7,191 nt of DNA from Acidobacteriota bacterium (GTDB lineage: Bacteria; Acidobacteriota; HRBIN11): contig JAUQPV010000128.1 of NCBI GenBank assembly GCA_030550225.1, positions 1 to 7,191 of the forward strand, written 5' to 3'. A model generated the notes under the pieces. That model was not told the DNA's origin and made no database searches. It saw only the letters and a program-made list of their open reading frames with translations. Below, one piece after another: positions 1 through 4,917 of this stretch. Each line of letters opens with the position of its first letter. The first letter of the stretch is position 1. The position numbers and the translations under genes were made by a program.

Positions 1-60
1 CCCAACTTCGGCACGACTCTTGCTGAAGATGGCGGTGATCGAGCCGTACGTGATACTTCG

Positions 61-214
61 GAACGCCGGGCGTCATCCCGGTGGCCCCTTGTCCCGCCGC
101 CGGTGACGGCGGCGTCCAAGACGCAGGACGCCAGCAGTGGTACTGGCGTCCTCCTTACAGAATAGAGCCGGCCGCCAGCGTCATCCCGATAGAGCCAGCC
201 ATGATGCCGGCGTC
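61..214 (-). repeat. Tandem array of five ~32-bp hairpin units (array 1)
   Basis: Read on the - strand, each unit is a 6-bp arm, a 6-nt loop resembling RTGACK, and a second 6-bp arm, usually preceded by GAC. Right arms on the + strand lie at 77-82, 108-113, 142-147, 174-179 and 206-211, a period of 31-34 bp. Stem 65-70/77-82 pairs with one G-T wobble, 96-101/108-113 is perfect (GCCGCC/GGCGGC), 126-134/143-151 is a perfect 9-bp stem, and 194-199/206-211 has one wobble. The unit ending at 179 keeps phase but its left arm has decayed. This is the same family as the array at 2544-2700, in opposite orientation. Confidence 0.75.
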
Positions 215-335
215 TTCCTTGATGAGGGCGATCCGGCAAGCCCTGATGGTCAGCAAAGTGTACCGAAGGCTGCCGGGCCCAGAAGCGGAATCGTACAACA
301 TGCTCCGCGTCATTGACGAAGACAAATCCAAGCCT

Positions 336-422
336 CGTGACGACGTAACGACGTGACGAGGCTGATCCCGAGCTGTTCGCCCCGGCGACGGCTTTTTTCC
401 CAACTCCGTTACGACGTTACGA
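336..422. repeat. Two blocks of octamer tandem repeats, CGTKACGA type
   Basis: Bases 336-359 are three octamers (CGTGACGA, CGTAACGA, CGTGACGA). Bases 407-422 are two identical CGTTACGA octamers. The 47 bp between them are non-repetitive. No function is evident; this resembles simple-period arrays common in spacers of some bacteria. Confidence 0.75.
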
Positions 423-424
423 TG

Positions 425-492
425 CTTGAAAAACCGTCCGCCCCGAAGGGTCGGAAAAGCCGAATCCATGCGGGTTTTCACGAACCGAACGG
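425..492 (+). repeat. Dispersed ~68-bp repeat, copy A
   Basis: The copy starts with CTTGAAAAA and ends near CGAACGG. It matches the copies at 4670-4737 (inverted) and 4918-4986. The best conserved part is about 451-487, containing TCGGAAAAGCCGAATCCATG followed by a G-rich and TTTTCAC segment. It lies 136 bp upstream of the methyltransferase start and points toward it. At the offset where the other two copies have a TATA-like hexamer, this copy reads CTGCCAACC, so the promoter-like part is missing. Confidence 0.85.
429..455 (-). terminator. Intrinsic-terminator-like hairpin in repeat copy A
   Basis: On the - strand, TCCG/CGGA and CCC/GGG pair around a TTC loop with one internal mismatch, followed by CGG and a run of five T (complement of 429-433). 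It would stop transcription running leftward, away from the methyltransferase. The three bases between the stem and the T run weaken the call. Confidence 0.35.
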
Positions 493-506
493 CTCTGCCA
501 ACCCAG

Positions 507-604
507 GACTCATCTCAAAACCCTCTCCCCGTGGGAGAGGGCAGGGTGAGGGCCTGGATCCAGAGCTTCTTCCTCGCTGGGATCCGGGACTTTTGAGACG
601 AGTT
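507..604 (-). repeat. 98-bp element with 14-bp terminal inverted repeats, copy 1 (MITE-like)
   Basis: The ends are GACTCATCTCAAAA (507-520) and TTTTGAGACGAGTT (591-604), which are inverted with two mismatches. A 9-bp perfect hairpin CCCTCTCCC/GGGAGAGGG lies at 521-529/533-541. Compared by eye with 2757-2854 in reverse complement it matches at 93 of 98 positions. There is no coding capacity and no clear target duplication. The CCCTCACCC...CCCTCTCCC core resembles palindromic spacer repeats reported from many bacteria. Confidence 0.85.
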
Positions 605-616
605 CCCACACTACAC

Positions 617-624
617 AGGAGGAG
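617..624 (+). promoter_or_regulatory. Ribosome binding site of the methyltransferase
   Basis: AGGAGGAG has its AGGAGG core 6 nt before the ATG at 629. It fixes that start in preference to the earlier in-frame start at 353, which would translate repeat sequence. Confidence 0.85.
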
Positions 625-628
625 CGCG

Positions 629-1361
629 ATGAACGATGCGCACCAGTCTGTCATGGACATTCTATTTGGGAGATGGCGTAGCCAGATTCTCTATGCCGGC
701 GTCAAATTGGGAGTATTCGACACTTTACGTGCTGGACCCAAGAGGGCTGATGATGTAGCGTCCGAGCTCAATCTCAATCAGCCACTTACCTATCGGCTAT
801 TACGGGCCCTCGCCAGTCTGGGGCTGCTGAGCGAGGATCCAGACCGTTCGTTTTCGCTCACGCCTTCCGGCGAATTCTTGCGGACACGGCCATCTGCTCT
901 GTACCTTGCTGGCAAAGCATCCTCATCTGCGGGGCACGGTGTACGAACTGCCGAGTGTCATCGAGCAAAGAGACTTGCTTTGGGCGGAGAAGATGAACGT
1001 CGCGAATCGCTGCGAATATGTGGCCGGCGACATGTTCAGAGGGGTCCCTCCAGCCGACGCGTATTTCCTGAAGCACATTCTCCATGACTGGAACGACGCG
1101 GACTGTGTGCGAATCCTCTCGAACATTTACAAGGCGGCCGCCCGCGATGCGAGAGTTTTCGTCGCCGAGTATGTGGTGCCCGGGCCGCAGGTTCCTCACT
1201 TCGCGAAGCTGTTTGACATCCATATGATGTGTGCGACAGGCGGCCAGGAGCGCACGGAGGAAGAGTACGCCGAGTTGTTCGAGCGCGCCGGGTGGGCCTA
1301 CCGCACCACGTGGTATCCGCCTTCGCGGCTCATGGGCGTGGTGGAGGCGGCAAAAACGTAG
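629..1361 (+). pseudogene. SAM-dependent O-methyltransferase (plant-COMT/CrtF-like family), internally deleted and frameshifted
   Basis: The family transfers a methyl group from SAM to a hydroxyl on small aromatic or polyketide-like substrates and acts as a cytosolic dimer. The first 85 residues (629-883) form the N-terminal winged-helix dimerisation domain, ending LTPSGEFLR. The C-terminal SAM-binding and catalytic domain resumes in another frame near 882 with GHGHLLC, then YELPS, the acidic GDMF, LKHILHDW (catalytic-base His codon 1083-1085) and a normal C-terminus. Both parts give about 244 residues, against roughly 340 for the family. The missing ~100 include the linker helices and the first half of the glycine-rich SAM motif (usually DxGGGHG). 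Translation from 629 gives 152 residues, ending at 1087, of which the last 67 are out of frame. A repeat copy upstream lacks a -10-like hexamer. An assembly error at the junction would look the same. The substrate is unknown. Confidence 0.87.
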
Positions 1362-1618
1362 TCTTTCCGGCGGAAGGGACCGTCTGTGGGCCGACGAGTC
1401 AGTCATGCGATGCGCACCCCACCACCTCACTGTACCGCTGCCGATCAATCGCCGCTCCCGGCGGATCATGTGTGTCGCAAAGGGCAAGGACCGCATCGAG
1501 GCCGCCGGCGAGGGGCAAGGATATCAAGACGGTGGCCGACGGGGACGTACCCATAAGCCAGCCACTGTCAGGGCGCACGAAACCTAACGTTTGCGCACGG
1601 TTGCGCATACAAGAAACC

Positions 1619-1713
1619 GTCTAACAGCCGCATCAACCCGACGGCGAGCGCGCGCCGTCGGAGTAGGGCTGGGCGACGAGTGTGCCCGCCGCGGGTTATG
1701 CGGCGCGTTCGGC
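1619..1713 (+). other. Integron attC-like recombination site
   Basis: The order and spacing match a classical attC. R'' box GTCTAAC is at 1619-1625, then a 6-nt spacer, then L'' ATCAACCCG (1632-1640). After a variable central part comes L' CGGGTTAT (1692-1699), a 7-nt spacer, and R' GTTCGGC (1707-1713). L'' and L' pair except for one unpaired C (1634), the extrahelical base typical of attC, and pairing continues outward through GCCGC/GCGGC. The central part has a 9-bp hairpin (1638-1646/1653-1661). The R' box departs from GTTRRRY at one position (C for a purine), so the site may be inactive. At 95 nt it lies within the known attC size range. No integrase is in the window. Confidence 0.65.
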
Positions 1714-1719
1714 GTAAAC

Positions 1720-1724
1720 GGAGG
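1720..1724 (+). promoter_or_regulatory. Ribosome binding site deciding the HOD-like start
   Basis: GGAGG is 7 nt before the ATG at 1732 but only 1 nt before the in-frame ATG at 1726. The start is therefore placed at 1732; the reading frame open upstream to 1591 runs through the attC-like site and is not used. Confidence 0.8.
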
Positions 1725-1731
1725 AATGCCA

Positions 1732-2520
1732 ATGCCAGAAGTTCAATCGCACGGGATCCGCATCCGCTACGACGACTCCGGGCAGGGAGAGCCGGCGCTC
1801 CTCTTCATGCCCGGCTGGTGTGCCAGTCGTAGCGTCTTTGACGAACTCACCCGGCGCTGCGCCCAATGGAGGCGCACGCTGGCCCTCGACTGGCGCGGGC
1901 ATGGACAGTCGGAAAGGCCCACGGATGACTTCGGAGCCGACGACCTCGCTGACGATGCCCTCGCCGTGATCGAGGCAAGCCAGGCGGACCGGGTGGTGCC
2001 CGTCGCGCTGGCCCACGCCGGCTGGGTCGCCATCGAGCTACGCCGCCGGCTGGGTGCTCGTATCCCAAAGCTTGTGCTGCTCGACTGGATCGTCCTCGAA
2101 GCGCCGCCGCCCTTTCTGGGGGCACTGCGATCGCTCCAAGATCCGGCGCAGTGGCAGCAAACGCGCGAACAACTCTTCTCTATGTGGCTTCACGGACTGG
2201 ACATTCCTGCGTTGACCCACCACGTACGCGACGATATGGGTTCGTACCCCTTCGAGATGTGGGCTCGCGCGGCTCGCGAGATCGGCGCCGCCTATGCGAA
2301 AGCCGGGAGCCCCCTCCGGGCCCTGGCCAGCCTGGACCCTCCCGTGCCGGTGTTCCATCTGTATGCTCAGCCAGAAGACCCAGGATATCTGGCGGCACAG
2401 CGGTCATTCAGTGCCACGCATCCGTGGTTCCAGGTGTTGAAGCTCGAAGCGCGGAGCCACTTCCCGATGTACGAAGTCCCCGACGAGATGGCCATGGCCA
2501 TCGAGAGGTTTGTCGCGTGA
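1732..2520 (+). CDS. Alpha/beta-hydrolase-fold protein of the cofactor-free 3-hydroxy-4-oxoquinoline 2,4-dioxygenase (HOD/QDO) type
   Basis: The 262-residue protein is cytosolic, with no signal peptide. Relatives open the ring of 3-hydroxy-4(1H)-quinolones with O2, releasing CO without cofactor or metal; HOD can also degrade the quorum signal PQS. Compared from memory with Arthrobacter HOD it aligns over nearly its full length, with a constant offset of 8 from Asp118 to His243. Conserved: PGWC (27-30), WRGHG (54-58), Asp118 (HOD D126), Trp152 (W160), Trp177 (W185) and His243 (H251), so the His/Asp dyad is intact. Changed: HOD Ser101 is Ala94 in VALAHAGW, His100 is Leu93 and His38 is Ala31. 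Without the serine, ordinary ester hydrolysis is unlikely, while dioxygenase-type base chemistry remains possible. It follows an attC-like site by 19 nt and uses GCG and CGC far more than the transporters nearby, which suggests transfer. The substrate is unproven. Confidence 0.88.
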   Translation: MPEVQSHGIRIRYDDSGQGEPALLFMPGWCASRSVFDELTRRCAQWRRTLALDWRGHGQSERPTDDFGADDLADDALAVIEASQADRVVPVALAHAGWVAIELRRRLGARIPKLVLLDWIVLEAPPPFLGALRSLQDPAQWQQTREQLFSMWLHGLDIPALTHHVRDDMGSYPFEMWARAAREIGAAYAKAGSPLRALASLDPPVPVFHLYAQPEDPGYLAAQRSFSATHPWFQVLKLEARSHFPMYEVPDEMAMAIERFVA

Positions 2521-2543
2521 TTGGTAGTGATCCCCAGGGGACG

Positions 2544-2700
2544 GACGCCGGCATGACGGCCGGCTCCCTAAGGCGGACACCGGGATGACGCCCGGTTCCA
2601 TCAGGTAGACACCGCCATAACTGGCAGTGTTCGGATGGGATAGACGCCGCCGTCACTGGCGGCACCCGGCCAGGGGGACGCCGGGATGACTCCCGGCGTT
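2544..2700 (+). repeat. Tandem array of five ~32-bp hairpin units with covarying stems (array 2)
   Basis: Units start with GAC at 2544, 2576, 2608, 2643 and 2677 (steps 32, 32, 35, 34). Each has a 6-bp stem around a 6-nt loop. Left and right arms are GCCGGC/GCCGGC (2547/2559), ACCGGG/CCCGGT (2579/2591), ACCGCC/GGCAGT (2611/2623, one mismatch), GCCGCC/GGCGGC (2646/2658) and GCCGGG/CCCGGC (2680/2692). The inner and outer stem bases change between units and the partner base changes with them, so pairing is kept. Loops are ATGACG, ATGACG, ATAACT, GTCACT and ATGACT. The array starts 24 bp after the stop of the HOD-like gene. Confidence 0.88.
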
Positions 2701-2756
2701 CCGAGGGACCAGTCATTCCTTGACCACTACCGCGGGATTCATGTCGTCTACACCTG

Positions 2757-2854
2757 AACTCGTCTCAAAAGTCTCGGATCCCAGCGAGGAAGACGCTCTG
2801 GATCAAGGCCCTCACCCTACCCTCTCCCACGGGGAGAGGGTTTTGAGATGAGTT
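2757..2854 (+). repeat. 98-bp element with 14-bp terminal inverted repeats, copy 2 (MITE-like)
   Basis: Termini AACTCGTCTCAAAA (2757-2770) and TTTTGAGATGAGTT (2841-2854) are inverted with one mismatch. A perfect 9-bp stem with a 3-nt loop lies at 2820-2828/2832-2840. It is the reverse complement of 507-604 at 93 of 98 positions, so the two enclose the methyltransferase and HOD-like genes. It encodes nothing. Confidence 0.87.
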
Positions 2855-2895
2855 CCCTAACAACAGCATGTAGCGGACCGACGTCTCACCGGTCC
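2855..2895 (+). other. Possible left half of a second attC site
   Basis: CCCTAAC (2855-2861), a 6-nt spacer and ATGTAGCGG (2868-2876) repeat the R''-spacer-L'' geometry of the site at 1619. They are followed by a 6-bp hairpin GGACCG/CGGTCC (2875-2880/2890-2895). The first base of the R'' box is wrong (C for a purine) and no matching L' and R' boxes follow. It directly abuts the 98-bp element. It may be a remnant or chance. Confidence 0.22.
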
Positions 2896-2975
2896 ATTTT
2901 TGAGTGTCCACAGTGGAAGTGCCGCCATTTTTAAAGACGCCGGCATTACGACCGATGTCCCGAAGAACGATTCCA

Positions 2976-3010
2976 ATTCGCAATTCGAAATCCGCAATCC
3001 GAAATCCGAG
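2976..3010. repeat. Five heptamer tandem repeats, ATYCGMR type
   Basis: ATTCGCA, ATTCGAA, ATCCGCA, ATCCGAA and ATCCGAG follow without interruption. They lie 5-39 bp beyond the symporter stop codon. Their composition is clearly lower in GC than the surroundings. Confidence 0.85.
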
Positions 3011-3014
3011 CATC

Positions 3015-4613
3015 TCATCCCGCCGTCACGACCCTGCCATAGCGGCCCAGGAGAGCCGTGAGGAGGAGGAACCCGAAGAAGACGCCGATGAGGACCCAGC
3101 CGTACCGCCGCCAGAGGGCGGGACTCTCGGGTCCCCAGAAGGCCGCCCGGTCCCATCGAACGGGCCGGCGGGCCCACGCCGCCGCGAGGAGGGTCCCGAC
3201 GACCGTCCCCGCAAAGCCCAGAACGTTCCACCACAGCCAGCTCACGCCCGGATAGGCCCCGGCGACCCATGCGTTAAGGCCCAGGCCGACGGCCATTCCC
3301 CACAGGACGTCCCGGGCCTGAACACCTCGTAGGACGAGGGCGATGACGAACGTGGCCAGGATCGGCCCGTAAAGAAGCGACCCGACCATGTTGATGAGCT
3401 CGATGACGGTCGGGATCGGGACGCGTCCGAGTCCGATGCCGAAGGCCATACAGAAGCTTCCCCACAGGAACGTGATAAACCGAGAGACCCAGACTTCCCG
3501 CCGGGGCCGCGTCCAACGGGTCGGCAAGAGGCCTACCATCTGGAGGTCCCGGAAGGTCGCCGCACTGATGGAGTTGAAGGCGCTGTCGAAGCTCGACATG
3601 GCCGCCGCCAGCAGGGCCGCCAGGAAGAGGCCCCGCAGGCCGGTCGGAAGCGTCTCCCGGACAAACCACGGGACGAGGCCGTTGGGGTCCTGACGGACGT
3701 ACGCCATCCACGGAGGCGTCTGGACTTGAAGCCAACCGGCCAGCAGGAGGCCGAAGACGACGTACGTCAGGACGAGGGGATACCGGAGGAGGCCGTTGTA
3801 AAGGAGCGCCCGGGCGGCCGTCCGGGGGTCCGGCGCCGTCAGCAAGCGCTGGGCCTGACTTTGATCGCAACCGTAGTAGGACATGTACAGAAAGAGGCCA
3901 CCGATGAGCATGGGCCAGAAGCCGTAGGGGCGTCCGTCGCCCCACCCGTGGCCAGCGAGGTCCAGCGTTTGCCATCGGGCCGGCTCGACCCGACGGAGGA
4001 GGTCGGGTCCCCCGCCCTCCCAGAGGATCGCCATCCCGACGAGGACGCCCGTCCAGAGGATCCCCAACTGCAAGAGGTCCGACACGATGTCGGCGAGGAT
4101 CCCACCCATGAGCGTGTACAGGAGGCTTACGCCCCCGACGGCCAGGACGGTCCACGCCAGGGGCACGTCCAGGACGACGTGGAAGATCAGGGCCGTGGCG
4201 TAAAGACTCACGCCGGTCGCCAGGGCTCGCGAGACCTGGAACAAGACGCTGACGGCCACCCGCACGGGACGACCCAACCGGACTTCGAGGAATTCATAAA
4301 TGCTCCAGACCCGCCATCGATGAAAGGCCGCCACAAGGGGGATCAGGACCGCCATCGCCAGGGGCAGGGCCAGCTCGTATTGAAGCCACAGAAGTCCCCC
4401 GTCTTCCCGAAGGGCGACAAAGGCCGGCCCCCCGACTAAGCTGACGGCGCTGGCTTGGGTCGCCACGATAGAACCGGCGATGAGGGTCGCCGGGACCCGA
4501 CGGCCGCCGAGGTAGTAGTCCTCGGCCGTCCGCTGACGGAGCATCAGCCCGACGCTGACCCCCACGACGAGAAGAAAATAAGCGCCCAGGACGACCCAAT
4601 CGACGGTACCCAT
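3015..4613 (-). CDS. Sodium:solute symporter (SSS family)
   Basis: The 532-residue inner-membrane protein matches the family's usual length, with about 13-14 hydrophobic segments spread from residue 6 to 523. SSS proteins couple inward Na+ flow to uptake of an organic solute. Family features: LGGRRVP before the first core helix (35-41), ATQASAVS in that helix (51-58), GGILADIVSDLLQ (170-182), CDQSQAQR (249-256) and AAAMSSFDSAFNSIS (336-350). Ala337, Ser340 and Ser341 correspond to the Na2-site residues of vSGLT. The ATQ..A motif resembles the monocarboxylate/vitamin-type branch, but the substrate cannot be read from sequence. The start is supported by GGAGGGG just upstream. It is divergent from the Kef-type gene, and the spacer has a candidate promoter (4659-4687). 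Codons strongly favour GCC, GTC and CGG. Confidence 0.95.
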   Translation of the reverse strand: MGTVDWVVLGAYFLLVVGVSVGLMLRQRTAEDYYLGGRRVPATLIAGSIVATQASAVSLVGGPAFVALREDGGLLWLQYELALPLAMAVLIPLVAAFHRWRVWSIYEFLEVRLGRPVRVAVSVLFQVSRALATGVSLYATALIFHVVLDVPLAWTVLAVGGVSLLYTLMGGILADIVSDLLQLGILWTGVLVGMAILWEGGGPDLLRRVEPARWQTLDLAGHGWGDGRPYGFWPMLIGGLFLYMSYYGCDQSQAQRLLTAPDPRTAARALLYNGLLRYPLVLTYVVFGLLLAGWLQVQTPPWMAYVRQDPNGLVPWFVRETLPTGLRGLFLAALLAAAMSSFDSAFNSISAATFRDLQMVGLLPTRWTRPRREVWVSRFITFLWGSFCMAFGIGLGRVPIPTVIELINMVGSLLYGPILATFVIALVLRGVQARDVLWGMAVGLGLNAWVAGAYPGVSWLWWNVLGFAGTVVGTLLAAAWARRPVRWDRAAFWGPESPALWRRYGWVLIGVFFGFLLLTALLGRYGRVVTAG

Positions 4614-4632
4614 GACCCCTCCAGGGGAGTCG
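4614..4632 (-). promoter_or_regulatory. Symporter ribosome binding site within a short inverted repeat
   Basis: On the - strand GGAGGGG ends 2 nt before the ATG. CCCC (4624-4627 complement) can pair with GGGG (4616-4619 complement), so the site can fold on itself into a small hairpin. The stem is only 4-5 bp; whether it affects translation is open. Confidence 0.5.
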
Positions 4633-4658
4633 CCCCACGGCCCATCGGCCTATCTGTC

Positions 4659-4687
4659 CTATAACAGGGCCGTTCGGCCCGTGGAAA
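4659..4687 (-). promoter_or_regulatory. Candidate promoter of the symporter
   Basis: On the - strand TTTCCA (complement of 4682-4687) is 17 nt from TTATAG (complement of 4659-4664), or one base further TATAGG with an upstream TG. The -35-like hexamer lies inside repeat copy B. The start codon is about 45 bp downstream of the -10. Matches to sigma70 hexamers are only about 4 of 6. Confidence 0.35.
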
Positions 4688-4737
4688 CCCCTATGGATTC
4701 GGCCTTTCCGACCCTTCGGGGAGGCCGATTTTTCAAG
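4670..4737 (-). repeat. Dispersed ~68-bp repeat, copy B
   Basis: Read on the - strand it starts CTTGAAAAATCGG and contains TCGGAAAGGCCGAATCCAT, then GGGGTTTCCAC, ending CCGAACGG. It points toward the symporter, ending 57 bp from its start codon. It forms an inverted pair with copy C. Confidence 0.87.
4699..4733 (+). terminator. Intrinsic-terminator-like hairpin in repeat copy B
   Basis: TCGGCCT (4699-4705) pairs perfectly with AGGCCGA (4722-4728) and is followed directly by five T (4729-4733). An inner CCC-TTC-GGG can stack in the loop. It would stop rightward transcription, that is, transcription leaving the symporter promoter region in the wrong direction. Confidence 0.6.
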
Positions 4738-4778
4738 CAAAGGGCAACTCGGCAGTTCGGCACGGGGTCCAACTCAGC

Positions 4779-4862
4779 GCAAAGGGCAAAGAGCAAAGGG
4801 CCAAGGGAATCGAATATGGGTCCTCGACCCTTGGCTCTATACCTTATACTCTATGCCCTCTA
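4779..4862. repeat. Two heptamer arrays flanking an 8-bp inverted repeat
   Basis: GCAAAGG, GCAAAGA, GCAAAGG, GCCAAGG run without gaps at 4779-4806. A second, weaker set (CTCTATA, CCTTATA, CTCTATG, CCCTCTA) lies at 4835-4862. Between them GCCAAGGG and CCCTTGGC could form a stem with a 20-nt loop. No coding potential is visible. Confidence 0.65.
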
Positions 4863-4917
4863 CGGCCCTGGGGCCGCTCCTGGCCCATCCAAGGCTCTAT
4901 CGGCCTGTCGGCTGAAG

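Larger units (their letters stand above)
1..628. other. Gene-free, repeat-rich stretch upstream of the methyltransferase pseudogene
   Basis: No reading frame here has a ribosome binding site or a recognisable protein. In order it holds a five-unit hairpin array (61-214), octamer repeats (336-359 and 407-422), one copy of the ~68-bp dispersed repeat (425-492) and a 98-bp element with terminal inverted repeats (507-604). Open frames through it translate the repeats and look non-coding. Bases 1-60 could be the tail of something outside the window; nothing in them is recognisable. Bases 215-335 show nothing I can name. Confidence 0.7.
1362..1731. other. Spacer between methyltransferase pseudogene and HOD-like gene
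   Basis: No convincing gene: overlapping frames on both strands lack ribosome binding sites and recognisable domains. It holds a short direct repeat, TTGCGCA twice at a 10-bp step (1591-1607, with TGCGCA itself palindromic), and the attC-like site at 1619-1713. The HOD-like gene starts 19 nt after that site. If 1619-1713 is the attC of a cassette, 1362-1618 would be the non-coding or decayed end of that cassette. Confidence 0.6.
2521..3014. other. Gene-free repeat block between the HOD-like gene and the symporter 3' end
   Basis: This lies between the 3' ends of convergent genes. It holds hairpin array 2 (2544-2700), the 98-bp element copy 2 (2757-2854), an attC-like left half (2855-2895), a possible decayed hairpin-array unit (2936-2956), CCATTTTT twice at a 31-bp step (2894 and 2925), and heptamer repeats (2976-3010). 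No T-rich intrinsic terminator is obvious for either gene; the hairpin arrays or the 98-bp element may do that job. Confidence 0.65.

Noticed and set aside
155..481. 108-residue minus-strand frame
   Set aside because: It spans hairpin units, octamers and repeat copy A; no independent coding signal.
353..1087. Long open frame read as one 244-residue protein
   Set aside because: Its first 92 codons translate dispersed repeats, the ribosome binding site is at 617, and the last 67 residues are out of frame after the deletion in the methyltransferase.
858..1496. 212-residue minus-strand frame opposite the methyltransferase
   Set aside because: No ribosome binding site, no recognisable motif, and it is the antisense shadow of a conserved catalytic domain.
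1582..1607. Additional attC-like boxes (ACCTAAC and GTTGCGC)
   Set aside because: They are only 26 nt apart overall, too short for an attC, with no L boxes between them.
1591..1731. Longer N-terminus for the HOD-like protein
   Set aside because: It would run through the attC-like site. GGAGG at 1720-1724 is correctly spaced only for the ATG at 1732, and the protein start then fits the family.
2544..2700. CRISPR array suggested by a ~32-bp period
   Set aside because: Repeats are not identical, there are no unrelated spacers between them, each unit is itself a hairpin, and no cas gene is present.
3274..4155. 293-residue minus-strand frame inside the symporter
   Set aside because: It is rich in Pro, Arg and Gly, has no domain, and overlaps a well-supported membrane protein: a GC-driven shadow.
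4294..4740. Minus-strand frame starting MLEKSASPKGRKGR
   Set aside because: Its N-terminus is a translation of repeat copy B (copy A gives a near-identical peptide at 423) and the rest is the shadow of the symporter in another frame.
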